Below, piece by piece: positions 8,530-16,727 of a stretch of DNA of 64,000 bases. A program made the translations under genes and the position numbers. Under the pieces are notes generated by a model. That model was given only the letters and a program-made list of their open reading frames with translations. It made no database searches and was not told the DNA's origin. Within the stretch, counting starts at the first letter, position 1. Every line of letters starts with the position of its first letter. Location: the NCBI RefSeq assembly GCF_012524115.1, contig NZ_JAAZWB010000077.1:62001-126000 (forward strand), in the 5' to 3' direction. The stretch is from Bacillus sp. RO1 (GTDB lineage Bacteria; Bacillota; Bacilli; Bacillales; Bacillaceae_I).

Positions 8530-8538
8530 TCTATATGT

Positions 8539-8559
8539 AAATCGTAAAGGTTACGCTTT
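8539..8559 (+). promoter_or_regulatory. Zur box 2 (zagA)
   Basis: AAATCGTAAA-G-GTTACGCTTT; three differences from the AAATCGTAAT-N-ATTACGATTT consensus. It lies between the -10 and the ribosome site of zagA. Confidence 0.85.
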
Positions 8560-8584
8560 AAACAAGAAAGGAAGTATATATTTT

Positions 8585-9769
8585 ATGAAAAAGAAGATAC
8601 CTGTAACAGTACTAAGCGGTTACCTTGGTGCAGGAAAAACAACCCTGTTAAATCATATTTTATCAAATAGAGAAGGTTTGAAAATTGCAGTAATCGTTAA
8701 CGATATGAGTGAAGTAAACGTTGACGCTGCACTTATCCAACAAGGCGGTTTCTCCAGAACCGAAGAAAAATTGGTGGAAATGCAAAACGGCTGTATCTGC
8801 TGTACATTGCGAGAAGACCTCATGAAGGAAGTCGAGCGTCTTGTTGATGAAGGCAACATTGACTATATCGTTATTGAATCTTCAGGAATCAGTGAACCAA
8901 TCCCTGTTGCCCAGACTTTTACTTACTTAGATGAAGAGTTTGATATTGATCTCACAGAAAAGTGCCGCTTGGATGCGATGATCACCGTAGTTGATGGTTT
9001 CCGCTTTTATGATGACTATCAATCAGGAGAAAGTCTATTAGATCGTAAACAGGGAACGGATGAATCGGATATACGCGAGATATCTGATCTATTAATTGAC
9101 CAAATTGAATTCGCTGATGTTCTATTATTAAATAAAACAGACCTACTAGATCCCCAATATGTAGTTGAATTAGAAGCTCTGTTGAGAAAACTGAACCCAG
9201 ATGCAAGAATAATCCAAACGGTAAACAGCCAAGTGAAGTTGGAAGCGATTTTGAACACAGGACTGTTCGATTTTGAAAAAGCGAGCCAAGCTGCCGGTTG
9301 GATTAAAGAACTAAATGAAGAGCACACTCCTGAAACCGAGGAGTACGGAATATCCTCTTTCGTTTATCGCCGCAGGAAACCATTTCACCCAGAGAGATTT
9401 AAAGCTTGGCTAGATAATTGGCCAGGCGAGATTGTCCGTGCCAAAGGTTTCTTCTGGCTTGCTTCAAGAAATGATATGGCAGGCTTGATTTCGCAAGCTG
9501 GTGCTTCTATTATGATTCAAGGTGCTGGAGAATGGGTCGCAAGTTACAGTGATGAGGAGAAGAAGCAAACATTAGAAGAAGAACCTGAATTGCTAGAAAG
9601 ATGGGACGAAACCTATGGCGATAGAATGACCGAACTTGTCTTCATCGGGATTGAAATGGAGCAAAAGCAGATTGAAAGATCACTTGACACCTGCCTACTT
9701 ACTGAAAAAGAAATGAATGAGGACTGGTCTAAGCTTGCAGATCCTGTACCTGCTTTTATCGTAGAGTAA
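8585..9769 (+). CDS. zagA: COG0523 GTPase ZagA (YciC), zinc metallochaperone
   Basis: 394 residues, collinear with B. subtilis ZagA/YciC. Walker [10 protein letters not shown] (12-20), the CICC metal motif (C70-x-C72-C73), ESSGISEP switch, NKTD near 187, then a CobW C-terminal domain containing the conserved [14 protein letters not shown]. ZagA of B. subtilis is a Zur-repressed GTPase that supports the zinc-dependent folate enzyme FolE under zinc limitation. The start at 8585 follows AAAGGAAG; the 40 codons open upstream would run through the Zur box and are rejected. Strong orthology by sequence and operator. Confidence 0.93.
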   Translation: MKKKIPVTVLSGYLGAGKTTLLNHILSNREGLKIAVIVNDMSEVNVDAALIQQGGFSRTEEKLVEMQNGCICCTLREDLMKEVERLVDEGNIDYIVIESSGISEPIPVAQTFTYLDEEFDIDLTEKCRLDAMITVVDGFRFYDDYQSGESLLDRKQGTDESDIREISDLLIDQIEFADVLLLNKTDLLDPQYVVELEALLRKLNPDARIIQTVNSQVKLEAILNTGLFDFEKASQAAGWIKELNEEHTPETEEYGISSFVYRRRKPFHPERFKAWLDNWPGEIVRAKGFFWLASRNDMAGLISQAGASIMIQGAGEWVASYSDEEKKQTLEEEPELLERWDETYGDRMTELVFIGIEMEQKQIERSLDTCLLTEKEMNEDWSKLADPVPAFIVE

Positions 9770-9806
9770 TTGTAAAAATTTTATAACATTTGTCTTTTTA
9801 GTTCTC

Positions 9807-9827
9807 AAATCGTAACAGTTACGATAT
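9807..9827 (+). promoter_or_regulatory. Zur box 3 overlapping the znuA -10
   Basis: AAATCGTAAC-A-GTTACGATAT, a near-perfect inverted repeat. The right arm overlaps a TATAAT hexamer at 9825-9830, so a bound repressor would cover the promoter. Confidence 0.88.
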
Positions 9828-9861
9828 AATGTGTTGGGATACAAAACGAGAGGAGAAAATA

Positions 9862-11070
9862 ATGAAAACTAAATCTATTTTTATCGCAATGATGTTAGTA
9901 GTTTTTACATTCCTTGTTGGATGTAATTCAGATAATCAGGCTTCTGACGGCAGTGAAAAATTGACTGTCTATACGACCATCTTCCCTTTGGAGGACTTTA
10001 CGAAGAAAATTGGCGGCGAGCATGTTGATGTGAAGCCTGTTTTTCCTGCTGGTGCTGATGCACATACTTTTGAACCATCAGCTAAAACAATGAGTGAAAT
10101 GGCTTCTGCTGACGCTTTTATTTTTACAGGTGTGGGCGTGGAAGGATTTGCTGATAAAGCAAAAGAAGTCTTAGGAAACGAGGACGTAAAGATTGTTGGA
10201 GCCGCTGAAGGAATTGAGCTACGACCTGAGGGTGGAGAATCTGACCATGATGCACACGGTGATGAGCATTCCGACGAAGCTCATAACGAAGAGCATGATG
10301 ATGAGCATTCCGATGAAGCTCATGACGAAGAGCACAGTGATGAGCATTCCGACGAAGCTCATAACAAAGAGCATGATGATGAGCATTCTGATGAAGCTCA
10401 TGACGAAGAGCATGGTGATGAGCATTCCGACGAAGCTCATGACGAAGAGCATGGTGATGAGCATTCCGACGAAGCTCATGACGAAGAGCACGGCGATGAG
10501 CACGGCGATGAGCATACACAAGATGGACATGAGGAACACGACCATTCTAATGGAGACCCTCATGTATGGTTAGACCCTACACTTTCTATCACACTTGCTG
10601 AAAATATCAAAAATGCTCTTGTTGAATTAAAACCGGAAGCAAAAGAAGATTTCGAAGCAAACTTTGAAACGTTGAAAGCTGACCTCGAAAAATTAGATAC
10701 AGAATTCAAAGAAACAGTGGATAGCGCGAAAACAAAAAAGCTTTTAGTTTCCCATGCAGCATACGGTTACTGGGAGAACCGTTATGGATTGGAGCAAATC
10801 AGCGTGACTGGTTTATCTCCAACGCAAGAGCCTTCACAAAAACAATTAACTGAAATAATTAATACTGCTAAAGAAAATGAGATCAAGTATGTTATTTTTG
10901 ATCAAAATATAAGCGGTAAAATTGCTGAAGTGGTAAAAGATGAAATCAAAGCAGAAGCTTTGGTCTTGCATAACTTAGAAGCAGCAACAGAAGAAGATGT
11001 TAAAAACGGAGCAGATTACTTCAGCTTGATGCGTCAAAACTTAGAGACGTTGAAGAAAGCGTTGAATTAA
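9862..11070 (+). CDS. znuA: Zinc-binding lipoprotein ZnuA/AdcA with expanded His-rich loop
   Basis: 402 residues. Signal peptide and lipobox (FLVGC, Cys at about 20) make it a lipoprotein outside the membrane. The cluster A-I solute-binding fold is clear: AGADAHTFEPS first zinc His, DPHVWLDP after the loop, LLVSHAAYGYW third ligand. Between the first two, residues about 134-211 are six repeats of 13 residues of the type DEHSDEAHNEEHD, encoded by a 39-bp tandem repeat. His-rich loops in ZnuA bind extra zinc; this one is unusually long. The start at 9862 follows AGAGGAGA. No znuB or znuC is next to it and a terminator follows, so the partner permease and ATPase must be elsewhere. Confidence 0.93.
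   Translation: MKTKSIFIAMMLVVFTFLVGCNSDNQASDGSEKLTVYTTIFPLEDFTKKIGGEHVDVKPVFPAGADAHTFEPSAKTMSEMASADAFIFTGVGVEGFADKAKEVLGNEDVKIVGAAEGIELRPEGGESDHDAHGDEHSDEAHNEEHDDEHSDEAHDEEHSDEHSDEAHNKEHDDEHSDEAHDEEHGDEHSDEAHDEEHGDEHSDEAHDEEHGDEHGDEHTQDGHEEHDHSNGDPHVWLDPTLSITLAENIKNALVELKPEAKEDFEANFETLKADLEKLDTEFKETVDSAKTKKLLVSHAAYGYWENRYGLEQISVTGLSPTQEPSQKQLTEIINTAKENEIKYVIFDQNISGKIAEVVKDEIKAEALVLHNLEAATEEDVKNGADYFSLMRQNLETLKKALN
10261..10494 (+). repeat. Six in-frame 39-bp tandem repeats in znuA
   Basis: Six consecutive 39-bp units begin GATGAGCATTC; each encodes 13 residues with three His. Units differ mostly at third positions and at Asp/Asn or Gly/Ser/Asp swaps. A partial seventh unit follows at 10495. 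Because 39 is a multiple of 3, gain or loss of a unit keeps the frame. Confidence 0.95.
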
Positions 11071-11085
11071 GTAGATATAGAAAAA

Positions 11086-11106
11086 GGCAGCCTGTTGTGG
11101 GCTGCC
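11086..11106 (+). terminator. znuA terminator
   Basis: GGCAGCC/GGCTGCC hairpin followed by TTTTTTT, 16 bases after the znuA stop codon. Confidence 0.9.
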
Positions 11107-11168
11107 TTTTTTTGCTGTTAAAATTTGCACCGAAACCAAATCCCCATTTGAGAAGCCAATTCCTTCTC

Positions 11169-12134
11169 TTACTCCCCTCTCAACGCTTCACAAAACTTCT
11201 CCACTTTCTTATCATCAATTTCTTTCCCTATTAATATAATGGAAGGCTCTATGCCGGTTTTCTCGATTCTGTTCAATACCAAAGTAGATGCTGCATACTG
11301 AAACTCGTACAAGCCAGGAGTTTCATCCAGCCGAACTATTCCTTTGGATCTTACCACCTGTTTAGATAGCTTCTTCAATTGCTTTTCAAGCACCACTCGA
11401 TTAACCGGCTCAGAAAACGCCACTTTGACCGCTTCAATGTGATGGTGGTGATGGTGGTGATGGCTATCATGGTCATGGCCAGCACCTTCTCCATGTTTAT
11501 CTACCCTCACTTCTCTCATTTGCATTCTTTTTTCCAAAAGAATCTCAAGCGGTACCTCCCCATAGCTGGTGCGGTAGACAGGAACATGATCCTCTAACTC
11601 ATCCGCCAGTTTGGACTCCACTTTAATCAGCTCTTTTTCCGAAACGAGATCCATCTTGTTCAGCACCAACAAATGAGCAGATGTGACTTGTTCTTTTAAC
11701 AAACCCCGTATTTCTTTGGAACTATTGAAGAAACTTTGATACTCAAGATAATGACTGGCGTCTACAAGACTGATCATGGACTGCAACTCGAAATGCTCCA
11801 TATAATAAGGTGTCAATAAAACATCTTTAATTTCCAATGGATTTGCCACACCGGTTCCTTCAATCATCAACACGTCCACTTTTTCCCCTACATATTGATC
11901 AAGCGTGGACTTTAGATCCTCTTGAATGGTACAACAGATGCATCCATTCAGGAGTTCCACCACTTTCTCTCCCTGAAAAAGATGGTTTTCCACATTTTCA
12001 TCACCAAGTTCATTTAGAATGATTCCAGGCTTTAACCCTTCATTTTTAAAGTGTTCTAACATATGTAAAAGTACGGTTGTTTTTCCGCTTCCCAAAAACC
12101 CGCTTATCACGTAAACTGGAATCTTTTTTGACAT
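11169..12134 (-). CDS. Second COG0523 (CobW/YjiA-type) GTPase with His8 run
   Basis: 321 residues. Walker A GFLGSGKTT (12-20), CICC motif at 65-68, EGTGVANP switch and NKMD near 170 identify a COG0523 GTPase. It is shorter than and distinct from ZagA. A metal-binding insert at about 219-235 reads HDHDSHHHHHHHH. Such proteins are thought to hand zinc or another metal to client enzymes. Zur box 4 lies about 80 bases upstream, which supports a zinc role. The client is unknown. The strand is opposite to zagA and znuA, so the three genes are separate transcription units sharing one regulator. Confidence 0.9.
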   Translation of the reverse strand: MSKKIPVYVISGFLGSGKTTVLLHMLEHFKNEGLKPGIILNELGDENVENHLFQGEKVVELLNGCICCTIQEDLKSTLDQYVGEKVDVLMIEGTGVANPLEIKDVLLTPYYMEHFELQSMISLVDASHYLEYQSFFNSSKEIRGLLKEQVTSAHLLVLNKMDLVSEKELIKVESKLADELEDHVPVYRTSYGEVPLEILLEKRMQMREVRVDKHGEGAGHDHDSHHHHHHHHIEAVKVAFSEPVNRVVLEKQLKKLSKQVVRSKGIVRLDETPGLYEFQYAASTLVLNRIEKTGIEPSIILIGKEIDDKKVEKFCEALRGE

Positions 12135-12213
12135 TTTTAAACACTCCTAACATTTCTACATACTATTCTACTACCCATTATACAATTGCTCTAAAAGCAA
12201 ATAAAACTATAAT

Positions 12214-12234
12214 AAATCGTAATAGTTACGTTTT
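12214..12234 (-). promoter_or_regulatory. Zur box 4
   Basis: AAATCGTAAT-A-GTTACGTTTT, a close match to the Zur consensus. It lies in the 263-base divergent region between the second COG0523 gene (80 bases away) and cydA (about 164 bases away); the former is the likelier target. Confidence 0.82.
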
Positions 12235-12397
12235 AATTTTATAGTTTATACAGCCACCTTTCAAGTAATTTAAATTACCATTTTACCAGTTGATCTGACA
12301 GTTAGATGGGTTAACTTTTTCTTTAGCAAATTATGCATATTTTGTGGAAAAATGTGGACTCTAACGATATAGATTAGCTTGAAGGGACGTAGCCAAA

Positions 12398-13750
12398 ATG
12401 GAAGATGTAGTAATTGCACGGTCATTGTTTGGAACCACAATGGGATTTCATATCATATTTGCAACACTGGGCGTTGGGATTCCTTTAATGATTCTCATTG
12501 CTGAATTAATGTATCAAAAAACCCAAAACCGTGAATATGCGATTATGGCAAAAAGGTGGACAAAAGCAAAAGCAGTGCTACTAGGGGTCGCAATCCCTAC
12601 TGGTACAATCGCCGGAGTTCAACTTTCCCTTTTGTGGCCTGGATTCATGGAGGTCATCGGAAAGGTAATGGCTCTCCCGTTTCAGATTGAAATATATGCG
12701 TTTTTCATTGAAGCATTATTCATATCCATATACGTGTATGCTGCAGACCGCATTTCACCGTGGATGCGCATTTTGAGTGTGACACTTGTTACCATCGGTG
12801 CGGCAGCATCCGCCGTTCTCATTACAAATGTCCATGCGTTTGAAGGAACACCGGCAGGCTTTCGAATTGAAAATGGTCAGATTGTCGATGTGGATCCTTG
12901 GGCCGCTTTTTTCAATCCTAGTTTTGTCATTACAGCTGCGCATGTGGCAGTCTCCGCCTTTATGACAGGGGCCTTTGTCATTGCCTCCGTTGCAGCTTAT
13001 AAGATGCTACGAAATAAACATGATCAGCGGGTATATAAATTTCACCGAAAAGCACTGATCATGGGGCTTGTTGTGGGAGGAATTTTTTCGTTTATGACCG
13101 CCATAAACGGACATGAATCTGCACAGTTATTGCATCAATACCAACCGGAAAAATTAGCAGCAGCAGAAGGCCTCTTCGAAACTCAGTCACATGCGCCCCT
13201 TGCAGTTGGAGGATTCACAGACCGGGAAACAAAAGAAGTAAAATGGGGCATTGAGGTTCCATGGGCACTAAGCTTTTTAGCAGATGACCGCTTTGACACG
13301 GTTGTTGTCGGACTGAATGACTTTCCTGAAGAGTATTGGCCACCCTTATTTGTTCATACCCTTTTCAACGCAATGGTTGGAATCGGTTCACTTCTAATTA
13401 TGCTCTCTTTAGTAGGGTTCTTCTGGAGTAAAATTCTCAAAAAAACAACCTATCCTAAGTGGCTTATGTGGCTGTTTGTCGCTGCAGGCCCACTCTCTAT
13501 GTTGGCTATTGAATTTGGATGGATTTTCGCGTGTACTGGAAGACAGCCATGGGTTATTTATCGGGTGATGTTAACGGAGGATGCGGTTACAGGAAACCAA
13601 AATCTTGCCGCATTGTTCCTAGCGTTTGCAGGTATTTATGTACTTCTCGGTGTTGCGGTGGTACTGGTCCTTCGCTACTACTTCAAGCGACATCCGATTG
13701 AGGACGAGTTGAACGATATTCCCCCATCATCTACTGGGGTTCAAGCATAA
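12398..13750 (+). CDS. cydA: Cytochrome bd menaquinol oxidase subunit I (YthA-type)
   Basis: 450 residues with about nine transmembrane helices. Heme-ligand histidines are in the expected places: H18 (GFHIIFATLGVG) and one near 183 (TAAHVAVSAFMTGAF). The conserved GRQPW motif is near residue 380. The quinol-binding Q loop is of the short type. Together with CydB it oxidises menaquinol and reduces oxygen with high affinity without pumping protons. The position before the mnt operon matches B. subtilis ythAB, a second bd-type oxidase, rather than cydABCD; no cydCD assembly genes follow. It precedes cydB by 14 bases with an AAGGAGG site. Confidence 0.92.
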   Translation: MEDVVIARSLFGTTMGFHIIFATLGVGIPLMILIAELMYQKTQNREYAIMAKRWTKAKAVLLGVAIPTGTIAGVQLSLLWPGFMEVIGKVMALPFQIEIYAFFIEALFISIYVYAADRISPWMRILSVTLVTIGAAASAVLITNVHAFEGTPAGFRIENGQIVDVDPWAAFFNPSFVITAAHVAVSAFMTGAFVIASVAAYKMLRNKHDQRVYKFHRKALIMGLVVGGIFSFMTAINGHESAQLLHQYQPEKLAAAEGLFETQSHAPLAVGGFTDRETKEVKWGIEVPWALSFLADDRFDTVVVGLNDFPEEYWPPLFVHTLFNAMVGIGSLLIMLSLVGFFWSKILKKTTYPKWLMWLFVAAGPLSMLAIEFGWIFACTGRQPWVIYRVMLTEDAVTGNQNLAALFLAFAGIYVLLGVAVVLVLRYYFKRHPIEDELNDIPPSSTGVQA

Positions 13751-13764
13751 GGAGGATCACCTTC

Positions 13765-14793
13765 ATGACAGACGTAATATTGGCAATTACTGTCCTATGG
13801 GGTTTCATTTTTATCTACGCCGTCATGGCGACGATGGATTTCGGAGCCGGTTTCTGGTCTATGCTCTATATTAAGAATGAAAAAACAAATGCCACCAATA
13901 TCGCTAATCGATATTTATCGCCTACTTGGGAGGTTACCAATGTATTTGTTGTCGCTGTAGTGGTGGCTATATACAGTTTCTTTCCAAGCGCAGCCTACAC
14001 GTTAGGGACCGTCCTATTAATACCAGGAAGCATCATTCTTCTTTTGCTTGCAGTCCGAAGCGGATTCCTTGTGTTCTCTCATATTGTGGATGATTATCAT
14101 AAACCACTAACGTACGTATCAGGAATCAGTGGTTTTATAATACCGGCTTTTTTAATCCTTGTTTTGCCCATTACACATGGTGGTTTCGTCGATAATATCG
14201 ATGGCGTGGACACTTTAATGCTTGGCCGTTTACTGACAAGTCCACATGCCCTCTCTTTCATCCTGTTTGCTGTTAGCAGCACCTTGTTTTTGTCTTCCTT
14301 GTTACTGGCGGATTTCTCTAAGGTTGCAAAAGACAGACATGCATATGCTATATACAGAAGGGATGCCTTAATCTTGGGTCCTGTCTCATTACTAGGCGCC
14401 CTATTGATCATGATCACTATGCGATATGAAGCAACTTGGCTTTTTGATGGAATGATGGACTATCTTGTCTGGTTATTCATTTCAGCTGGTATGTTTGTCG
14501 TGACAGGGGTGGCGCTTGTTATTCCTGGAAAAGATGGATGGACCGGCCTGCCCAGATTAGGTGTTGTTTCTGCCTTTATTCAGTATGCAGTGGCAAGTTA
14601 CGCATACGGGCGTGCACATCTTCCTTATATCATCTATCCAAATGTCACGATTCAAAACGGATTTACAGACCCTGCATCTTTTCGGGCGCTCTTCATTACG
14701 TATATTGTTGGGTTTATCATCTTGTTTCCAGGCTTTATCTATTTTTGGCGCTTGTTTATGAAGGATGAAAAATACATCAAAAGTGAAAATTAA
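13765..14793 (+). CDS. cydB: Cytochrome bd oxidase subunit II (YthB-type)
   Basis: 342 residues, about eight to nine helices. CydB signatures: AVMATMDFGAGFW near the start, NRYLSPTWEVTNVF, and a C-terminal PYIIYPNVTIQNGFTDPASFRALF. It lacks heme ligands of its own in this family but packs with CydA. Co-transcribed with cydA. The 3' end meets the convergent DUF2325 gene with a gap of only 2 bases; a CAGGAG/CTCCTG hairpin spans the junction. Confidence 0.92.
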   Translation: MTDVILAITVLWGFIFIYAVMATMDFGAGFWSMLYIKNEKTNATNIANRYLSPTWEVTNVFVVAVVVAIYSFFPSAAYTLGTVLLIPGSIILLLLAVRSGFLVFSHIVDDYHKPLTYVSGISGFIIPAFLILVLPITHGGFVDNIDGVDTLMLGRLLTSPHALSFILFAVSSTLFLSSLLLADFSKVAKDRHAYAIYRRDALILGPVSLLGALLIMITMRYEATWLFDGMMDYLVWLFISAGMFVVTGVALVIPGKDGWTGLPRLGVVSAFIQYAVASYAYGRAHLPYIIYPNVTIQNGFTDPASFRALFITYIVGFIILFPGFIYFWRLFMKDEKYIKSEN

Positions 14794-14795
14794 GG

Positions 14796-15107
14796 TCAGG
14801 AGTATGTTTTCTCCTGGCAATTTAATTTAGAAAAATTACAAAGCACTTTCTGGATGGAACTCCAGGAACGTTTACAGTAGAAAACAGGTTTATTGCTCTC
14901 TTTTGCTTTTTGCTTGATTACTTTAGCAAGGTTGTGGTTAATGTAATCGGTAAGAACCAAGATAATATCAATATGCTCCGGGATGCTTCTCTTAACTACT
15001 TGCACCTTTCTTCCGTCAATATGTAAGACGTTTTCAAATCCTTGTGTGACAAGTTTTTCTTGAATGTTGCCTAAGTGATCTGCACCAACTACCATAAGTG
15101 AAGCCAT
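14796..15107 (-). CDS. DUF2325 domain protein under a Fur-type promoter
   Basis: 103-residue soluble protein. The N-terminus MVVGADHLGN and the later LTDYINHNLAKVIKQKAKESNKPVFYC are the recognisable DUF2325 segments (Asn-His in a helix, Pro-Val-Phe strand). The function of DUF2325 is not known. Two 7-1-7 Fur-type operators lie upstream, one filling the promoter spacer, so expression should rise in iron starvation. A C-terminal C-x12-C pair (FYCKRS, LNCQEK) is present. The family is recognised with fair confidence; the regulatory reading is from the sequence. Confidence 0.75.
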   Translation of the reverse strand: MASLMVVGADHLGNIQEKLVTQGFENVLHIDGRKVQVVKRSIPEHIDIILVLTDYINHNLAKVIKQKAKESNKPVFYCKRSWSSIQKVLCNFSKLNCQEKTYS

Positions 15108-15134
15108 CTTTTTCTACTTCCTTCCTATCGTTAA

Positions 15135-15150
15135 TTGAGAATGATTCTCT
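15135..15150 (-). promoter_or_regulatory. Fur box 1 (downstream of the start site)
   Basis: TTGAGAATGATTCTCT, a 7-1-7 inverted repeat of the Bacillus Fur type (TGATAATNATTATCA), lying between the -10 and the DUF2325 start codon. Confidence 0.8.
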
Positions 15151-15161
15151 CTTATACGTTC

Positions 15162-15191
15162 ATAATAATTGAGAATGATTCTCTTTGTCAA
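15162..15191 (-). promoter_or_regulatory. DUF2325 promoter with Fur box 2 filling the spacer
   Basis: Minus strand: -35 TTGACA (15191-15186), 18-base spacer, -10 TATTAT (15167-15162). The spacer holds a second Fur box, TTGAGAATGATTCTCT at 15169-15184, so Fur would block polymerase directly. Confidence 0.82.
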
Positions 15192-15292
15192 TAAAATTAT
15201 AAAATATACCTATTTTTTATAATGAAGTATGAAAATTTTTTTATGGCTAACAATAGAAACGTATCTTCTGTACAAAAAAGGAGGACGTAAAA

Positions 15293-15448
15293 ATGGCAAA
15301 AGAAGTTTTATGTGAAGTGGAAAACTGTAATTATTGGGGACAAGGCAACCTTTGCCAAGCAGATGCTATTTATGTGGTGAGCCATAAAGGGAACACTGCA
15401 CACGACTCAAAGGATACCGACTGCAAAACCTTCAAACCTGCTCATTAA
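15293..15448 (+). CDS. DUF1540 micropeptide (51 aa)
   Basis: 51 residues with a textbook AAGGAGG site 8 bases upstream. Four Cys at 7, 12, 21 and 44 in the DUF1540 pattern C-x4-C-x8-C-x22-C, with NYWGQGNLCQADAIYV matching the family core. DUF1540 proteins are small putative metal-binding proteins of Bacilli and Clostridia with no proven role. It is divergent from DUF2325; the Fur boxes lie 110-160 bases upstream and could act on it too, but no close operator is seen. A strong terminator follows. Confidence 0.85.
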   Translation: MAKEVLCEVENCNYWGQGNLCQADAIYVVSHKGNTAHDSKDTDCKTFKPAH

Positions 15449-15462
15449 TGAAAAAAACAAAG

Positions 15463-15497
15463 AGCCCAAGAGCTACGTGGCAGGTAACTCTTGGGCT
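15463..15497 (+). terminator. DUF1540 gene terminator
   Basis: AGCCCAAGAG/CTCTTGGGCT arms followed by TTTCTATTTTC, 14 bases after the stop codon. Confidence 0.9.
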
Positions 15498-15565
15498 TTT
15501 CTATTTTCAAAACCGTCTGGTCTTCTCAAAGCAAAAAACATTAGTTGTTTGGTTAAATGCCACTG

Positions 15566-15694
15566 TTCCTTTCCGCAAATGGCTTCGCTTTCCACGGGGC
15601 GGCCTTGAGCCTCCTCGGTGCCCTGCGGGGTCTCAACATTGCCGCTACTCCCCCGTAGGAGTCTACGCCATTTGCTCCAATCCACAGCTAGAAA
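15566..15694 (-). repeat. Intergenic repeat copy R2
   Basis: Reverse-orientation copy: TTTCCGCAAATGGCTTCGCTT on the left, GAGCCTCCTCGG and CTGCGGGGTCTCAA in the core, TGCTCCAATCCACAGCTAG on the right. It occupies most of the 385-base gap between the DUF1540 gene and mntD; the rest of that gap holds two terminators and AT-rich sequence with no gene. Confidence 0.75.
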
Positions 15695-15824
15695 CCACCA
15701 GAAAATAATGTTTATGCTTTTCAGTTTATCTATTTCAATAGACCGTATTTTTTTATCTGTTGACGAATGAAATCAACCGTAATATATAAATTCTTTTCTA
15801 AACTATTCCCTTAATTATATAAAA

Positions 15825-15845
15825 AGCCCCCATTTAATGGAGGCT
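15825..15845 (-). terminator. mnt operon terminator overlapping the mntD stop
   Basis: Minus strand AGCCTCCATT/AATGGGGGCT hairpin followed by TTTTTAT. The mntD stop codon (15836-15834) is inside the hairpin. Confidence 0.78.
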
Positions 15846-16727
15846 GTTGCTTTCTTTTGATAAATTTCTTCTAAAGAACCATTTCATAACCAAACCATGC
15901 TTTGGCGATAGGAAAAAGGTTAAAACAAACAATATTCCTGCCATGGAAGCCATCATACCAGATATCGATACATTAAATAAGGACGCCGCATAGTAGCCAA
16001 GAACTGCTGATGCAACCCCAATACCAGCACTTAACAAAAGCATGATACTTAGTTTATCAGTCAATAGGTAAGCACTTGCTCCTGGCGCAATAAGCATTGC
16101 AACAACTAATATAGCTCCTACACTATCAAAAGATGCAACTGTTGTAATGGAGAGCATCCCCATTAATAAATAGTGCATGAACATGACTGGAATTCCAATA
16201 GCAAGGGCCATTTCAGGATCAAACGAGCAAATTTTTAATTCTTTATAGAAAAATACAAGGATTGCCAAATTGACGACAAGAACAGCTCCAAGCATCCATA
16301 CTGCCCTTGGACCGACATCCATCCCCGCAATAATTAACGTATCCCAGGGAACAAACGCAATTTCTCCCATCAGTGCATGATCTACATCTAAATGAACTCT
16401 TCCTGCGAACAAGGAAACTAAGATTACCCCTAATGCAAATAAGGAGGTAAATACCACTCCAATTGCTGCATCAGACTGGACTCCTGATGAATGGAGAAGC
16501 TGAATGAAGAATGCTGTCAATAATCCCACTACTAATGCACCAGCAAACATATAGATACCATCTAGACTGTTTGAAACAAGGTATGCTCCTACAATACCAA
16601 GTAAAACCGTGTGACTAATCGCATCTGCAAGCATTGCCATTCTTCTTAGGATAAGAAAACAACCGGTAAGACCGCATGTTATGCCAACTAAGGACCCTGT
16701 TAGAATAATCCATCCTTCATAACTCAT
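15834..16727 (-). CDS. mntD: Manganese ABC transporter permease MntD
   Basis: 297-residue ABC-3 family permease with about eight to nine helices, beginning MSYEGWIILTGSLVGITCG. It contains the LRRMAMLADAISHTVLLGIV segment and a C-terminal GLVMKWFFRRN tail. It pairs with MntC to form the membrane channel for Mn(II). The ATG overlaps the mntC stop codon by one base (TGATG), indicating translational coupling. B. subtilis MntD has nearly the same length. Confidence 0.92.
   Translation of the reverse strand: MSYEGWIILTGSLVGITCGLTGCFLILRRMAMLADAISHTVLLGIVGAYLVSNSLDGIYMFAGALVVGLLTAFFIQLLHSSGVQSDAAIGVVFTSLFALGVILVSLFAGRVHLDVDHALMGEIAFVPWDTLIIAGMDVGPRAVWMLGAVLVVNLAILVFFYKELKICSFDPEMALAIGIPVMFMHYLLMGMLSITTVASFDSVGAILVVAMLIAPGASAYLLTDKLSIMLLLSAGIGVASAVLGYYAASLFNVSISGMMASMAGILFVLTFFLSPKHGLVMKWFFRRNLSKESNSLH

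Noticed and set aside
10124-10573. Long His- or Met-rich ORFs in other frames over znuA
   Set aside because: They are frame shadows of the 39-bp repeat; the lipoprotein frame has the signal peptide and conserved domains.
15448-15708. 86-codon ORF after the DUF1540 gene
   Set aside because: It covers the terminator and repeat R2 and has no ribosome site or homology I recognise.
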